Below, one piece after another: positions 46,118 to 56,359 of a DNA stretch of 64,000 nt. Made by a program: the position numbers and the translations under genes. The notes under the pieces were generated by a model, which was not told the origin of the DNA, made no database searches, and was given only the letters and a program-made list of their open reading frames with translations. Each line of letters begins with the position of its first letter. Positions within the stretch are counted from its first letter, which is position 1. Source of the DNA: Capniomyces stellatus (Eukaryota; Kickxellomycota; Harpellomycetes; Harpellales; Legeriomycetaceae); assembly GCA_001661515.1 (NCBI GenBank), contig LUVW01000024.1:375532-439531 (forward strand). Reading direction: 5' to 3'.

Positions 46118-47725
46118 TTATGGTGACTCTACACTAGTCTTATCTACAATAACATCAGAGTCAGGTTGGGATTTCAACTCGACATGGATAACAAAGAGGG
46201 AAACAACAAGACCAACAGCAGCCAAGACGCCACCAGCAAGGAAAACAATATTGAGAGACTTGACGTAGTAGGAAATAACGTCGTTCCGGACATCAAGGTC
46301 GGTAATTTTGTATAAGGCCGTGACATTTCCCTTTGCAATTTCGGAGATCAAGTCGGACCAGGAGGGGTAGGAGGACTTTAGGGTGACAGCGCTTGCGTTG
46401 AAGAGAGACATTTGGATTCCCTTGGAGACTGCAAGACCTATTATACCGCCCATGCTTCTAGAAAAGTTGATTAGAGCGGTGGTTGAGGCCAACTCAGCCT
46501 TTGTGACGACGGCCTGGGCAGCAATTGTGGCAGGGGGGAGTCTGAACCCAATTCCCAAACCCATCAAGACCATGAATCCGGCAATTGAGGCGTACTTACT
46601 GGTGGGCGTGACTGTGTACATTAGACAGAAACCAGCCGATAGCAAAGAACTTCCAACCCACAAATACGGCCTGTAAATTCCCCACTTTGTGATGGCTGCA
46701 CCACCGCCTACTGACGCCAGAATAACTGCAAGCATCCAGGGCCAAGTCGCAACTCCTGCCTGTCTTGCTGATGAGTTGTAGATAGCGGTAAACAGAATCG
46801 GGATAAAGAAAATGCCAATGTACATCACCACGCCTGTTATAAAGGCTCCAGTCAGGTTTAGCGTGACGTTTCGGTACTTTAAAAGGTTCAGCGATATTAT
46901 CGGATCTTTTCTTGTCTTTCCCTCTACAACTGCAAATCCACCAAACGAAAGCAGTCCCACCACCATAAACGAAATCACCAGAGGCGAGTTCCACCCCATC
47001 GTAGTTCCCCCAAAGTCCACTCCTATCAGCAAAAGCACTATTGCAAAACACAGTATTATCATCCCTTTAAAGTCAATCTTGAAAAACTTTGTTTTAAACG
47101 TGCCCTCTGGTATTGGGAGATACACCAACGCAAAAAGCGGCACTGCTGACACCACCAGAATCGGCACGTTGATGTAACTCGTCCACCTCCATCCTATTGA
47201 GTCCGTTATCAGCCCCCCAACCAACGGTCCCATCACCTGCCCAACTCCGTTTGCCGCACTGATTATCCCCATGTACTTGCCTCTCTGTCTTATTGGAACA
47301 ATATCTGCCAATATTATATTTACAATCGCCAATGACGCCGATGCCCCAATTCCCATAAACGCCCGCGATATTATCAACATCATCATATTTACACTCGCTC
47401 CCGCCACCGCCGAGAACACCATCAACACCGTCACTCCCCATATCATAATCGGCCTCCGCCCAAAAATATCCGACAGCTTGCCCCACGCCGGCTGCAGCGC
47501 CGTTCCTGATATCAAAAACGACTGCGCAACCCACGACAGGTTGTTCAGTCCCAATTCCTCTCCTATGCTCCCCAACGCTGTTGAAACTATTGTACCCGAC
47601 AGTGTCGCACTGAACATCAACAGCACAAGCCCAACCACTATCGTTATCAGCTTTGGTGTCGTAAACACCATTTTTCCTCCCTCCGCCCCCTTAAACGACC
47701 GCCGTATAGAAGATATAAATGTCAT
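46118..47725 (-). CDS. Major facilitator superfamily drug:H+ antiporter, DHA2-type (14 TM)
   Basis: Intronless, 535 aa, about 14 hydrophobic helices. Fungal DHA2 members export drugs or take basic amino acids into the vacuole. A short basic N-terminus ('SIRRSFKG') precedes TM1 with the D1-like motif 'SGTIVSTALGSIGEEL', then 'SWVAQSFLI'. Motif A follows as 'GKLSDIFGRRPIM', motif B region 'ISRAFMGIGASA', and the antiporter motif C-like 'ANGVGQVMGPLVGG'. 'DSIGWRWTSYINVPI' is a DHA2 hallmark. The C-terminus is short and acidic. It is isolated, with a 3.8-kb gap upstream and no adjacent regulator. Cargo cannot be told from sequence. Confidence 0.92.
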   Translation of the reverse strand: MTFISSIRRSFKGAEGGKMVFTTPKLITIVVGLVLLMFSATLSGTIVSTALGSIGEELGLNNLSWVAQSFLISGTALQPAWGKLSDIFGRRPIMIWGVTVLMVFSAVAGASVNMMMLIISRAFMGIGASASLAIVNIILADIVPIRQRGKYMGIISAANGVGQVMGPLVGGLITDSIGWRWTSYINVPILVVSAVPLFALVYLPIPEGTFKTKFFKIDFKGMIILCFAIVLLLIGVDFGGTTMGWNSPLVISFMVVGLLSFGGFAVVEGKTRKDPIISLNLLKYRNVTLNLTGAFITGVVMYIGIFFIPILFTAIYNSSARQAGVATWPWMLAVILASVGGGAAITKWGIYRPYLWVGSSLLSAGFCLMYTVTPTSKYASIAGFMVLMGLGIGFRLPPATIAAQAVVTKAELASTTALINFSRSMGGIIGLAVSKGIQMSLFNASAVTLKSSYPSWSDLISEIAKGNVTALYKITDLDVRNDVISYYVKSLNIVFLAGGVLAAVGLVVSLFVIHVELKSQPDSDVIVDKTSVESP

Positions 47726-50700
47726 TTTCTTCTTTTTACCCCTATCCTTCTCTCGCTATCAACCTGTAAAAGCTGTTTTGTTTTTCTTTGCGTTATTATC
47801 CTTGAAGTTACACTGCTTGGCCTTATCCTACTTGACTTTATTCTATTTTTACACGTATTTTGCCATGTATATAACTGGAAACAGAACCAAAGGGTGTTTG
47901 GCTTACTTTATAACATATTTTCAAACTATTTGTCCATTAAGTATGTGCCTTTTATTATTATTGCTATTATTATTTCTACGACACATTTTATAAGATTGAC
48001 TACTATTTGGTTTTAAAATAGGGAATAATGATAAATAAAGTTTTTTTTTTCTTATTTACTTTTGCTGCAAATTAAGCAAATAAAAGGTTAACTGACAAAA
48101 ATAAGTAAATATCTTTAACTTTACGGATTTAGATTGCTATTTGCGGAAAAGGTATTTCGAAAAGAAAGAAAAAAAAAAGAAAAAAAGAGTGTAATTGCTT
48201 GGACAACAAAAAATAAATAATCCCCCTTTTCACCAACATATGACTGTTGATTTTCTTTTACGCTTAGTCTTCTATCCAAAAGAAACTGTAAAAAAAATAA
48301 TACAAAAAGTCATAATAAAACACAACCAAATAATGCTACTCGCACTTGCCAATGTTTGTCATTATAAAGGATAATCTGTAGTAAGTGATGGTCTAATTTC
48401 AACTTCCTTATCATTGTTTTTTGTTTTTTTTTTAACTCGTAGGCTGAGATATCATCAAAGATCATTATTTTTTCAAATGACAAGTAGCCAATGTTGGCCA
48501 GCCAAATTATAACCATTTGTTTAAGCTGTATTTAAATTACAACTTCTCAATTCGATTATATAAACCAACCTGAGAATCAACGCAAATAAACATAATCACC
48601 CATAGTTCTTTCCTTTTTTACATGTAAATTACTATGATACTCCTTGCTTAAAACAGGTCGACGTTGGTATTATTGACCAAAGCTTAAATAAACACTTATT
48701 ATTGCACATTTTCAGGCAAATGAAAACGTCCATAATCTGATTTAGAACTCGTAATTTGTAAACCTACATTCTGCTTCCCCCTTTATACTTACTCAACATT
48801 TTTCCAACCCTGAAAGTCCGCCAACTAATCAAGTCGAGTACTCCTATCATTTATTCATATTACCATCTACAAACCCTAAAATGCCTAACCCGAGTAATTA
48901 AACATCCTAATATCAAGTAATTAAATACCTTTCCTGCAGCTCTATCTTTCCTGGTGCGTTAGAAAAGAAAATGTTAGATATCTACACGGAACTTGTAATC
49001 AAACTACGCGATGTAATCTTAACTTATCATGTGTACGTTGTAAAAGTCGGTATTCAAATCTCTTTTAAATCATATATTCCGCTGTTGTGTAATCACAAAC
49101 CGATTTTTCAGCTGCCCTTTCAACGTTGGTGCTTTAACACGATAACCTTGCGAGTTTAAAGAAAGTAGAAGCGATAATCTACAATAAAAAATGTCAACAC
49201 GTTCATAATCACAAATTTTCATTTGTACACACATCATTTTAGCACTATTGGTTTTATATGTCATTTTGACACTATAAAAGAATAAATATGACCCATATTG
49301 TCAGCTTTCCTTTACATTAAAAGTTTTTTTTTTTGTAAAAGGTCATTACCAAGCTTTAAAACCCTTGCAAAATGACATCATTGGGCTATACAACTCGCCA
49401 ACGTGACAATATATAGTTTCTGACTCAGCTCACAAAAACAACAATATAAAAAAAAACTGCAGACTTAATATCACTTGAACAGTATTAAGGTCTACAAATC
49501 CAGTGACAAGTACATTTATCATTATCGTTTGAAAATAGAGGAGAAAAATAAAGCTGCTCATAGAAATAGGACCCTGAATTGAAGCTATTGGACTTATATA
49601 ATCGGAAAAAAAAACATTTATTCTGTAGCTTTATTTTGTAGATTAATCGAGATAATCTATAGAAAGAAAGAAAAACATTCAAATCCAAATCAACAAAGTC
49701 TCACGCGACTACACAAAACCCTTATATTTATCTTTGTGCGTGGGTATCGCCACTCCAATGTTTTAACATGGTGATTTCAAAACCATGCTGGCAAATAGAC
49801 AACAAATGCGTTGGCACGTTTAAGATGTCCAAGTGTATTACAACTGCCTTGTTGGCTCAAATACAAACGCATCTAATCATAAAGCTACTTACGAACTATT
49901 GGACTGTCAGACTAAACGTTTGAACACAGGCACTAATCGGAGACCAGTATCGGTAAACGTGTACAGATGACCCCCCCCCCCTGTTTACGTCGAGTGTGGG
50001 TAGACATTTGGTTGTCAATCAAAAAAAAATTTCCCTTTGTCTTGACCCGACTCGATTGACGTTGCCTTTATATCTTGTTCTTGTATATATTTATCCAATT
50101 TAATCATCATATTCTATACGACCTGGATTATTTTTTTATTCACTGCTTTCATGTGCACATGATGGAAATGACTAGTTTGAGGCTGAAAGCGGACTGTTGT
50201 TAATGACACCAAGACGTTGGCATTGGATTGGATTTGGCAATTAAAGTCGCAGTTATATAACATAGGTAAATAAATAGACAAGCTGAAGAGTACAAACACA
50301 ATAATATACGAGAATAAATTGGCATCTAAATAAAAATGCTTAGAGGCATGACTGGGTTAGAGATAAACTTGGGCCCCAATAAAAACGACATGGGTTTAGA
50401 AGAGTGGATTTGGTGGTGGTAATTGCAGTGTAAACCGTATAAAATTGAATTTAACAATACCGTTAACGATTTTGTAAATATCAAAAAGTAGTGAAAATGA
50501 AAAAAGCAAACGGGGTATTTCAATGAAAAGAAAAAGAAGAAAAAGTAAACGGGCATTGAGCAAGAGTAAAAAAAAGACGGAGAAGAAAGAAAAGCGGAGA
50601 ATAATATAGAAGCCGTGGCAGTTTATGGATTGGGAATATATATTGAAACGGGTTAACATTAGCAAATTAGGGTTGTCTAAATAAATAGAAATGATTTTCA

Positions 50701-51550
50701 ATCGAAAACATAGAGTTTGAAATAAAGCTAAAGCAAAATAGAATAAAATATAAAAGGCAAAGCGGAATTGACGAGATGTGAAAGTAGTACAAGAAGGAAA
50801 AAGAAAATGCCATCAAGTTAATTTAGCCGTTTTGATAAATTATTTATTTTTCTCAGTTCTAGTTGAAACAAAAAGAATACAAGCTTTCAAAATGATCAAG
50901 TTTGGCATTTCAAGCAAAAAAATAAAATAAAAAAGCTAGAACGTTTTTAAAGTGAAGGCAAAAGATTTGGTTGATTTGTGATTATTGTTGACTTTTACTA
51001 CTAAATTACAAATCACCAAAAAATTTTAAAATCGTAATAATGGTAATAAAAGTTCAATGTCCTCTGGTTTACCGCCTACCCCACCATATCATTTTTGATG
51101 ATCAATGATCAATGCTCATACACACACACGCACACGTATTCTTGCCTACGCAACGAGAACTGATTGAAAATCCAAAACGAAGGTGGAATAATAAGCAATA
51201 TTTATTCAATTTATTATTTTGACTTCTTTATTGAAAAAAAAGAGTCAGATATAAATAGGGATCAAAGTCAAGTAAGAAAAAAGTAGTAAAGATCCCAAGA
51301 TTATATTATTCCGAGTATAGAATAGTTTATATCACCACTTAAAAGTTTTAGAGTTGAATTTTTTATTGTAAACAAAAGCACAGAACAGGACAGTAAAACA
51401 AGAACAAAACAACAATAATAATAATAATAAAAGATCCCTTAGTTTTGTTTATTTAATTATATCTCAAATCTAGTAATAAATAGGGAAGGTAAAGTATAAA
51501 AAGCAAGTTCACAGTTGTCAAAGCCAGCCTGTGTATAAAACAAGAACATA
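47726..51550. other. 3.8-kb divergent intergenic region
   Basis: It lies between the starts of the MFS gene (minus) and metacaspase (plus). It contains A/T runs, a 12- or 13-base C homopolymer near 49969-49981, and only short random-looking ORFs, the longest a 101-codon Leu/Phe-rich one on the minus strand. No RNA gene or transposon remnant recognised. Confidence 0.5.
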
Positions 51551-53937
51551 ATGAGCAGCCCATATGGAAACAGCAATATCAGAAGCGGGAAGTATTCAAA
51601 CCTAAACACAAGATCAAACTCTAGCATAACACCAACCAGTATACAAAGAAACAACACATACAATTGGTAAGTTTAAGCCTTTGTCCATTTTTCTTTTTGT
51701 TTTTGGTTAGGAGTTTGGTTACTTGTACTGATTGTTTACTTGTAAAGAATAACACATTGCTTTAGCTGTAATCACAGCCACAGCACCCCCCCCCCCCCCN
51801 NNNNNNNNNNCCCCCCCCCCCCCCCCAATTATGTTATTTTAACTCAAATTAAAGTCAAAACTAAGCATGGTACATTATATAAATTGGAATGTTTAGTGAA
51901 GAAACTCAGTCATCAGACCCGTATGGCTGGAACGAAAGCAATGAAAGCAGGCCAAACTCAATTAAAATTGAGCAAAAAGCAAAAAGCAGCTACGAGGCCA
52001 GGATCTCAAACCAGCAACAGTATACACAGATAGACGCGAATAACTATTATCAGCAACAACAACAAGATTTTGGTTACAGTGCGTATAGAGAAAACACCAG
52101 TACTGGCAGCAACTTTGGAAATGAGGATGGAAATGTAAAATATAGGACTGAGGATTATCAGTCTGGTGGTGGGTACAAGAGTAGAGAGAATTATGGTGTA
52201 GATGCTGCGAATGTGGTACCATCAAACTCGGGAAATACAGGGTATAGTGAATACAAAAATGAGTACAGAGTAGCCGGGGATACGAGAGAAAATAACAACA
52301 GTGGTTATGGTTATGGGAGCCAAGAATCTACCTATCAAAGCCAAAGTTATAACTCGAACTACAATTCAAACAACAACTCAAACTATACTTCAAACTATAA
52401 TTCAAACTATAACTCGAACAACAATCCAAACTACACTTCAAACTACAATTCAAATTACAACACAGAAATACAGGGTTCAAGCGGTTATTACAGTGAGGGA
52501 GTGGTAAATCAAGGACAGAACGAGAGTAGATCGTCAGTGCCAACAGCAATAGGAATGCCAAAGGTGAATATTCCAGGGAAAAATGTATATGATGGAGTGG
52601 TTGTTTCGGGGGAAAGTTTTGGGAAAAGCAAGTCAGAGTTTGGGGGAATGAGTGGGTACACCAGCAAATATCCAAATATAAAAGTGGGAACAAAAGTAAA
52701 TGGAGAATTTGGTAGCAACAATTTGGATGGGCAGAGGTTTGAAACCAGTGGTGGGGATAAGGAAGGAATGTATGGTGGAACTGGAACTGGAACTGGAGCT
52801 GGATCTGAAGAGAGCCAGGTGTCTGTTGGGGGAGTTTTTGGGGGAGGATTTGTGGATATGCCGGTGGTTCGGGTAAACGAAGCAAATATAAACTTTGGCG
52901 GAATGGCGTTCCCAGCGTTACGGGCAGTGGATCAGGAGGCAGGAAGTGTGGGGTATTCAGGGGTAAATGGGGGGAATGGGGGGTACATGATTGGGGGAAT
53001 GTGTAGAGAGGTTGGGTTGGACAACGTGCAGATATCAAACTGTTTAGGGAGGAAACGGGCGTTACTGATAGGAATAAACTACACAGGCACAAAGTACAGA
53101 CTCAAGGGGTGTGTGAATGATGTGCACCGAATGAAGAAATTTATAATGGAGCACTTTTCGTTTGAGGAGCGCGACATGGTGATTCTGACCGATGACCAGA
53201 CCGACGCCAACAGGATGCCAACAAGAGAAACAATTTTGCGCGGGATGAAATGGCTGGTGAACGGCGCACGTGAAAACGACTCGTTCTTCCTGCACTACTC
53301 TGGCCACGGAAATCTGGTTGCCGATCCAACCGGCGAAAAGATCGATGGTGTTAGCAACACAATTTGTCCGCTAGACTTTGTGACAAACGGTCAGATCGTC
53401 GATACCGACATGAACTCTGTGTTGGTTAGACCCCTGCCCAAGGGCGCAAGACTCACAGCAATCTTTGACTGCTGTCACAGTGCAACTGCTCTTGACCTTC
53501 CTTACACCTACGCTCATACTGGAAACCTCAAAAACCAAAACGCTCTTAATCTGGCTGGTAAAAAAGTAAAAGAGGCCAGTCAAGCCTACATCACCGGTGA
53601 TATCGAATCTGCCGTCAAGTCTATCACTAACTCCATCAACACCCTTCTAACCGCTGACGATAAACTCACCAAACAGAAAGTCCATCGCTCCAGCTTCGGT
53701 GACGTCATCATGTTCTCTGGCTGCAAGGACAACCAAACCTCCGCTGATGCCAAGGAAGACCTCAGCTTCACTGGCGCCATGAGCTTTGCCTTCACCAACA
53801 GCCTATACGACAACCCCTCCCAGTCCTACATTCAACTCCTCCGTGACATCCGCTCAAGACTCAGGCCCAAGTATTCTCAAGTACCCCAACTCAGCTCTGC
53901 CCGTGTGATGGACATGAGTTCTGTATTTATAATGTAG
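51551..53937 (+). CDS. MCA1: Type I metacaspase
   Basis: Exons 51551-51666 and 51897-53937 join in phase 2 to give 718 aa; yeast Yca1/Mca1 is 432. The protein is a Ca2+-dependent Arg/Lys-specific cysteine protease with roles in proteostasis and cell death. The long prodomain (about 1-380) is Asn/Tyr/Ser/Gly/Gln-rich with N-Y-(N/T)-S-N repeats near 155-195. The caspase fold begins at 'GRKRALLIGINYTGT', followed by 'LKGCVNDVHRM', 'FFLHYSGHGN' (catalytic His509), 'ICPLDF', 'AIFDCCHSAT' (catalytic Cys565), the metacaspase-specific linker, and 'MFSGCKDNQTSAD'. It ends 'FIM'. The start at 51551 comes from exon 1; the ATG at 51889 would overlap the intron acceptor, giving a slightly shorter alternative. 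The intron contains an assembly gap. Confidence 0.95.
51786..51826. repeat. Poly-C tract interrupted by an 11-base sequence gap, inside metacaspase intron
   Basis: Fourteen C, eleven N (51800-51810), sixteen C. The true length of the C tract is unknown. It lies between the GTAAGT donor at 51667 and the TTTAG acceptor at 51896. Confidence 0.95.
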
Positions 53938-54313
53938 ACTAGATTTATTTATATTTATATTTATATTTATATATTCCTATGTTTATGTATCCATGCATGT
54001 TATCTTTGTATTTATAGCTATAATTATCTTTACTTTTACTCTTTATTTTATTTTCAAATCGAAATAAATTTTGTCCAGCTTTGAAAAATGAAAAAAAAAT
54101 GAAAGAAATGAAAAGAAATGAATTTGGCCTTACAAACTACTATAAAAATTAAAATAGTAATAAAAATATAACCACCTCGCTTAATTATACAACCAACACC
54201 AACACTAATACTGAAAAGTAGATTAGAAAAATAAAAAAATAAAAAAAAAATAAAAAAGCAAGAAAAAAAAAAAAAAAGTAAAAACAATTGACATGTTTAT
54301 ATTGTAACAAATC
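53938..54313. terminator. Convergent 3' region of metacaspase and REG1-like gene
   Basis: Contains TATTTA repeats just after the metacaspase stop and A-runs before the REG1-like stop. The two genes run toward each other, so both 3' processing signals should be here. Confidence 0.4.
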
Positions 54314-56359
54314 TTAAAATGGCGTGTATTGTGTAAAAAAACTTGACAACCATTTGACAGCATCAACTGTGGATGCTATCCTGTCCTCAGCGTCGTCAAT
54401 CAACAGCTCGCTAGTATCTCTGATTGTAGGCCACAGCATTGATGCTGAATGCGTGTTCATTAGCCCAGTTGAAATGTTATATAGTGACGGGTTGTCAACA
54501 TCCAAATGTAAATCATCCTTGTCCTGCTCACCACCTTCTTTATTTTTATCACCAATATCTTTGTTTTTATCGTCAATTTCTTTATTATGTCCTCTACCTG
54601 CTTTGTCCACCTCCCTCCTTTCACCCACTCCCCCTTTTCCACCACTCTGCCTGTTAGCTGCCTCTTTGCTGTCAACATGCTTACTACCGCTGAAAAACCC
54701 TGCTGATTGTCTGCCCTCTAGCAAGTTGGGGAACCCATATGACTGTTGCCCAGCTTGCTTCTTGGGAAACTCAAACTCTGTGCCTGACGTTGAACTTGAC
54801 AACACCAAGTTTGAAAGCGAAATTCCCAACGTTGACCAAAACCAGCTCTCGCCAGAACCACCACCGTTATTATTATTATCATTACTATTATTTCCATTTC
54901 TACCACTGCTACTCGAGTCGTCACTTTCTCTATATTCATCAGAATCGCCCTCAATATTCGCTCCACTTCTCAAATGGCCATTACTAGCACCACTACCATT
55001 GCTGCTACCCCGGCTACTATTCAAATATCCTCTGTTTCTGCCTTGCTTCCTGGAAAAGTTTCTCGGCCTCGGCTTATTGGCTGGCCTAATACTGCTACAG
55101 TCCTTCAACGATGTTGGCGCCAACTTGATCACAAAAGTCGACCTGTTTCTCCTTAGCCGTGCATTTGTCTTGGTTATTTGCGATTTGTTTTCCTTTTCTA
55201 TTGCTTGGTACTCGGCTATCTGCCCCTTTTTTGCCCCATACCCACTCCCTTCGTCATTGCTGAGCAAATCATCGTATTCGCACTTGTCACCCTTTCCCCT
55301 CCTTGTTTCTACCCCATTGGTCTTTTCCAGCTCTATTTCGTTATTTTTATCCTTGTTTTTTGTTTTATTGGTTGTCAAATTGCTATTCGATAAATTGCCG
55401 GTTGTCAAACTGCCATTTGTAATGCTGTTGGTTGTCAAATTGTTTATTCCTCGTCCATTAACCTCTACCTCCGCCTCCGACTCCTCCTCGATATCTGTGG
55501 GCAGCAGCTCCTCCTCCTGCCTAAAAACCACCATACATTGCTCAACATGCGTATTGAACCTCAGCTTTGGCTTTTTCTCTTTCACTGTCTTTCCCCCAAC
55601 CGCACTGACCAGCAACTTTGGACTGCTTTTCTCGTTAAACGGCAACGTCTCGTCTGACCCCGAGTAGAGTTCGTTTCTCTCGTTCGGTTTGCTGGCGTTT
55701 TCCGTTAGGCATTGCGTGTCCTCTTTGCTTATTTCAACATCCTTGATTTTCATGCCGGCCGTTTCGCTCCCAGCACTGTTTTCTCTCTTGTGGTATTTAT
55801 ACAGTGTTGGGCTTGGCGACCCAATCAGCGACAATGGCGATCCTTTCTTCAGTGCCGACTTCAGCGGGCTGTTGGTATCCATTGTCGGCGACCTGCAGTT
55901 CCATGGCGAGTCCAGATTCTTCTTGAACACCGGGCCGTATAGAAATATCGGGTCTGCGTCTTTGTTCCAGTTTATGTTTTCTGGCGGGTATTTCCCTTGC
56001 TCCCCTGCCTTATTCGCTCTATAGCTCCTGAACAACACATTCTCTGATCTTATAAGCGTTTTTATGTCCTCTTTCAACGCCCGGTACTTCCGCTTGTCCA
56101 TGCTTCGCTGGCTTATTCCTGCCTGCCTGTTCATTTCCTCTTCCTCTTTTGATATTTTAAACTGCACTTGCAACATCTTCCTCAGCTTCACGTACTCTTG
56201 CTTCATCCGTATCTGCTTGTTGATCTCTGCAAGCGTCCGCAGTATCGTTGCCTCATCCCAGTCAAACAAAAAGTAATCCACTTTTTGCTCCAGCTCTGGG
56301 AACCGCTCTAATATACTTGTGTTCGCCAGCAGCAACACATTTACCAATTCGTATGTCAT
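54314..56359 (-). CDS. REG1-like regulatory subunit of protein phosphatase 1
   Basis: A single visible exon encodes 681 aa. Yeast Reg1 targets PP1 (Glc7) to Snf1 to keep glucose repression on. Family-like blocks: 'VDYFLFDWDEATI' (26-38) resembles the fungal 'IDYF.HEW.EEDIW' segment; 'PPENINWNKDADPIFLYGPVF' (124-144) resembles 'P..NWLKD.DVTWLYGPL'; 'PLKSALKKGSP' (164-174) resembles 'LKPILKKRS'. The block 'KLRFNTHVEQCMVV' (264-277) holds the PP1-docking RVxF-like KLRF next to the conserved VEQC. The rest is Asn/Ser/Gly-rich and probably disordered. The ATG at 56359 directly follows an in-frame TAG that could also be a splice acceptor, and a TACTAATC branch-like site lies about 70 bp upstream, so a 5' exon may exist. 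Antisense ORFs opposite it (up to 447 codons) are shadows. Confidence 0.7.
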   Translation of the reverse strand: MTYELVNVLLLANTSILERFPELEQKVDYFLFDWDEATILRTLAEINKQIRMKQEYVKLRKMLQVQFKISKEEEEMNRQAGISQRSMDKRKYRALKEDIKTLIRSENVLFRSYRANKAGEQGKYPPENINWNKDADPIFLYGPVFKKNLDSPWNCRSPTMDTNSPLKSALKKGSPLSLIGSPSPTLYKYHKRENSAGSETAGMKIKDVEISKEDTQCLTENASKPNERNELYSGSDETLPFNEKSSPKLLVSAVGGKTVKEKKPKLRFNTHVEQCMVVFRQEEELLPTDIEEESEAEVEVNGRGINNLTTNSITNGSLTTGNLSNSNLTTNKTKNKDKNNEIELEKTNGVETRRGKGDKCEYDDLLSNDEGSGYGAKKGQIAEYQAIEKENKSQITKTNARLRRNRSTFVIKLAPTSLKDCSSIRPANKPRPRNFSRKQGRNRGYLNSSRGSSNGSGASNGHLRSGANIEGDSDEYRESDDSSSSGRNGNNSNDNNNNGGGSGESWFWSTLGISLSNLVLSSSTSGTEFEFPKKQAGQQSYGFPNLLEGRQSAGFFSGSKHVDSKEAANRQSGGKGGVGERREVDKAGRGHNKEIDDKNKDIGDKNKEGGEQDKDDLHLDVDNPSLYNISTGLMNTHSASMLWPTIRDTSELLIDDAEDRIASTVDAVKWLSSFFTQYTPF

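Noticed and set aside
49771..49932. 53-codon ORF starting 'MVISKPCWQIDNKC'
   Set aside because: Slightly protein-like, but too short, isolated and without supporting features.
54324..55667. 447-codon ORF on the plus strand opposite the REG1-like gene
   Set aside because: Ser/Leu/Pro-rich composition is what the Ser/Asn/Glu-rich sense strand produces in antisense; it has no family motif, and the sense ORF has PP1-docking and REG1-type blocks.
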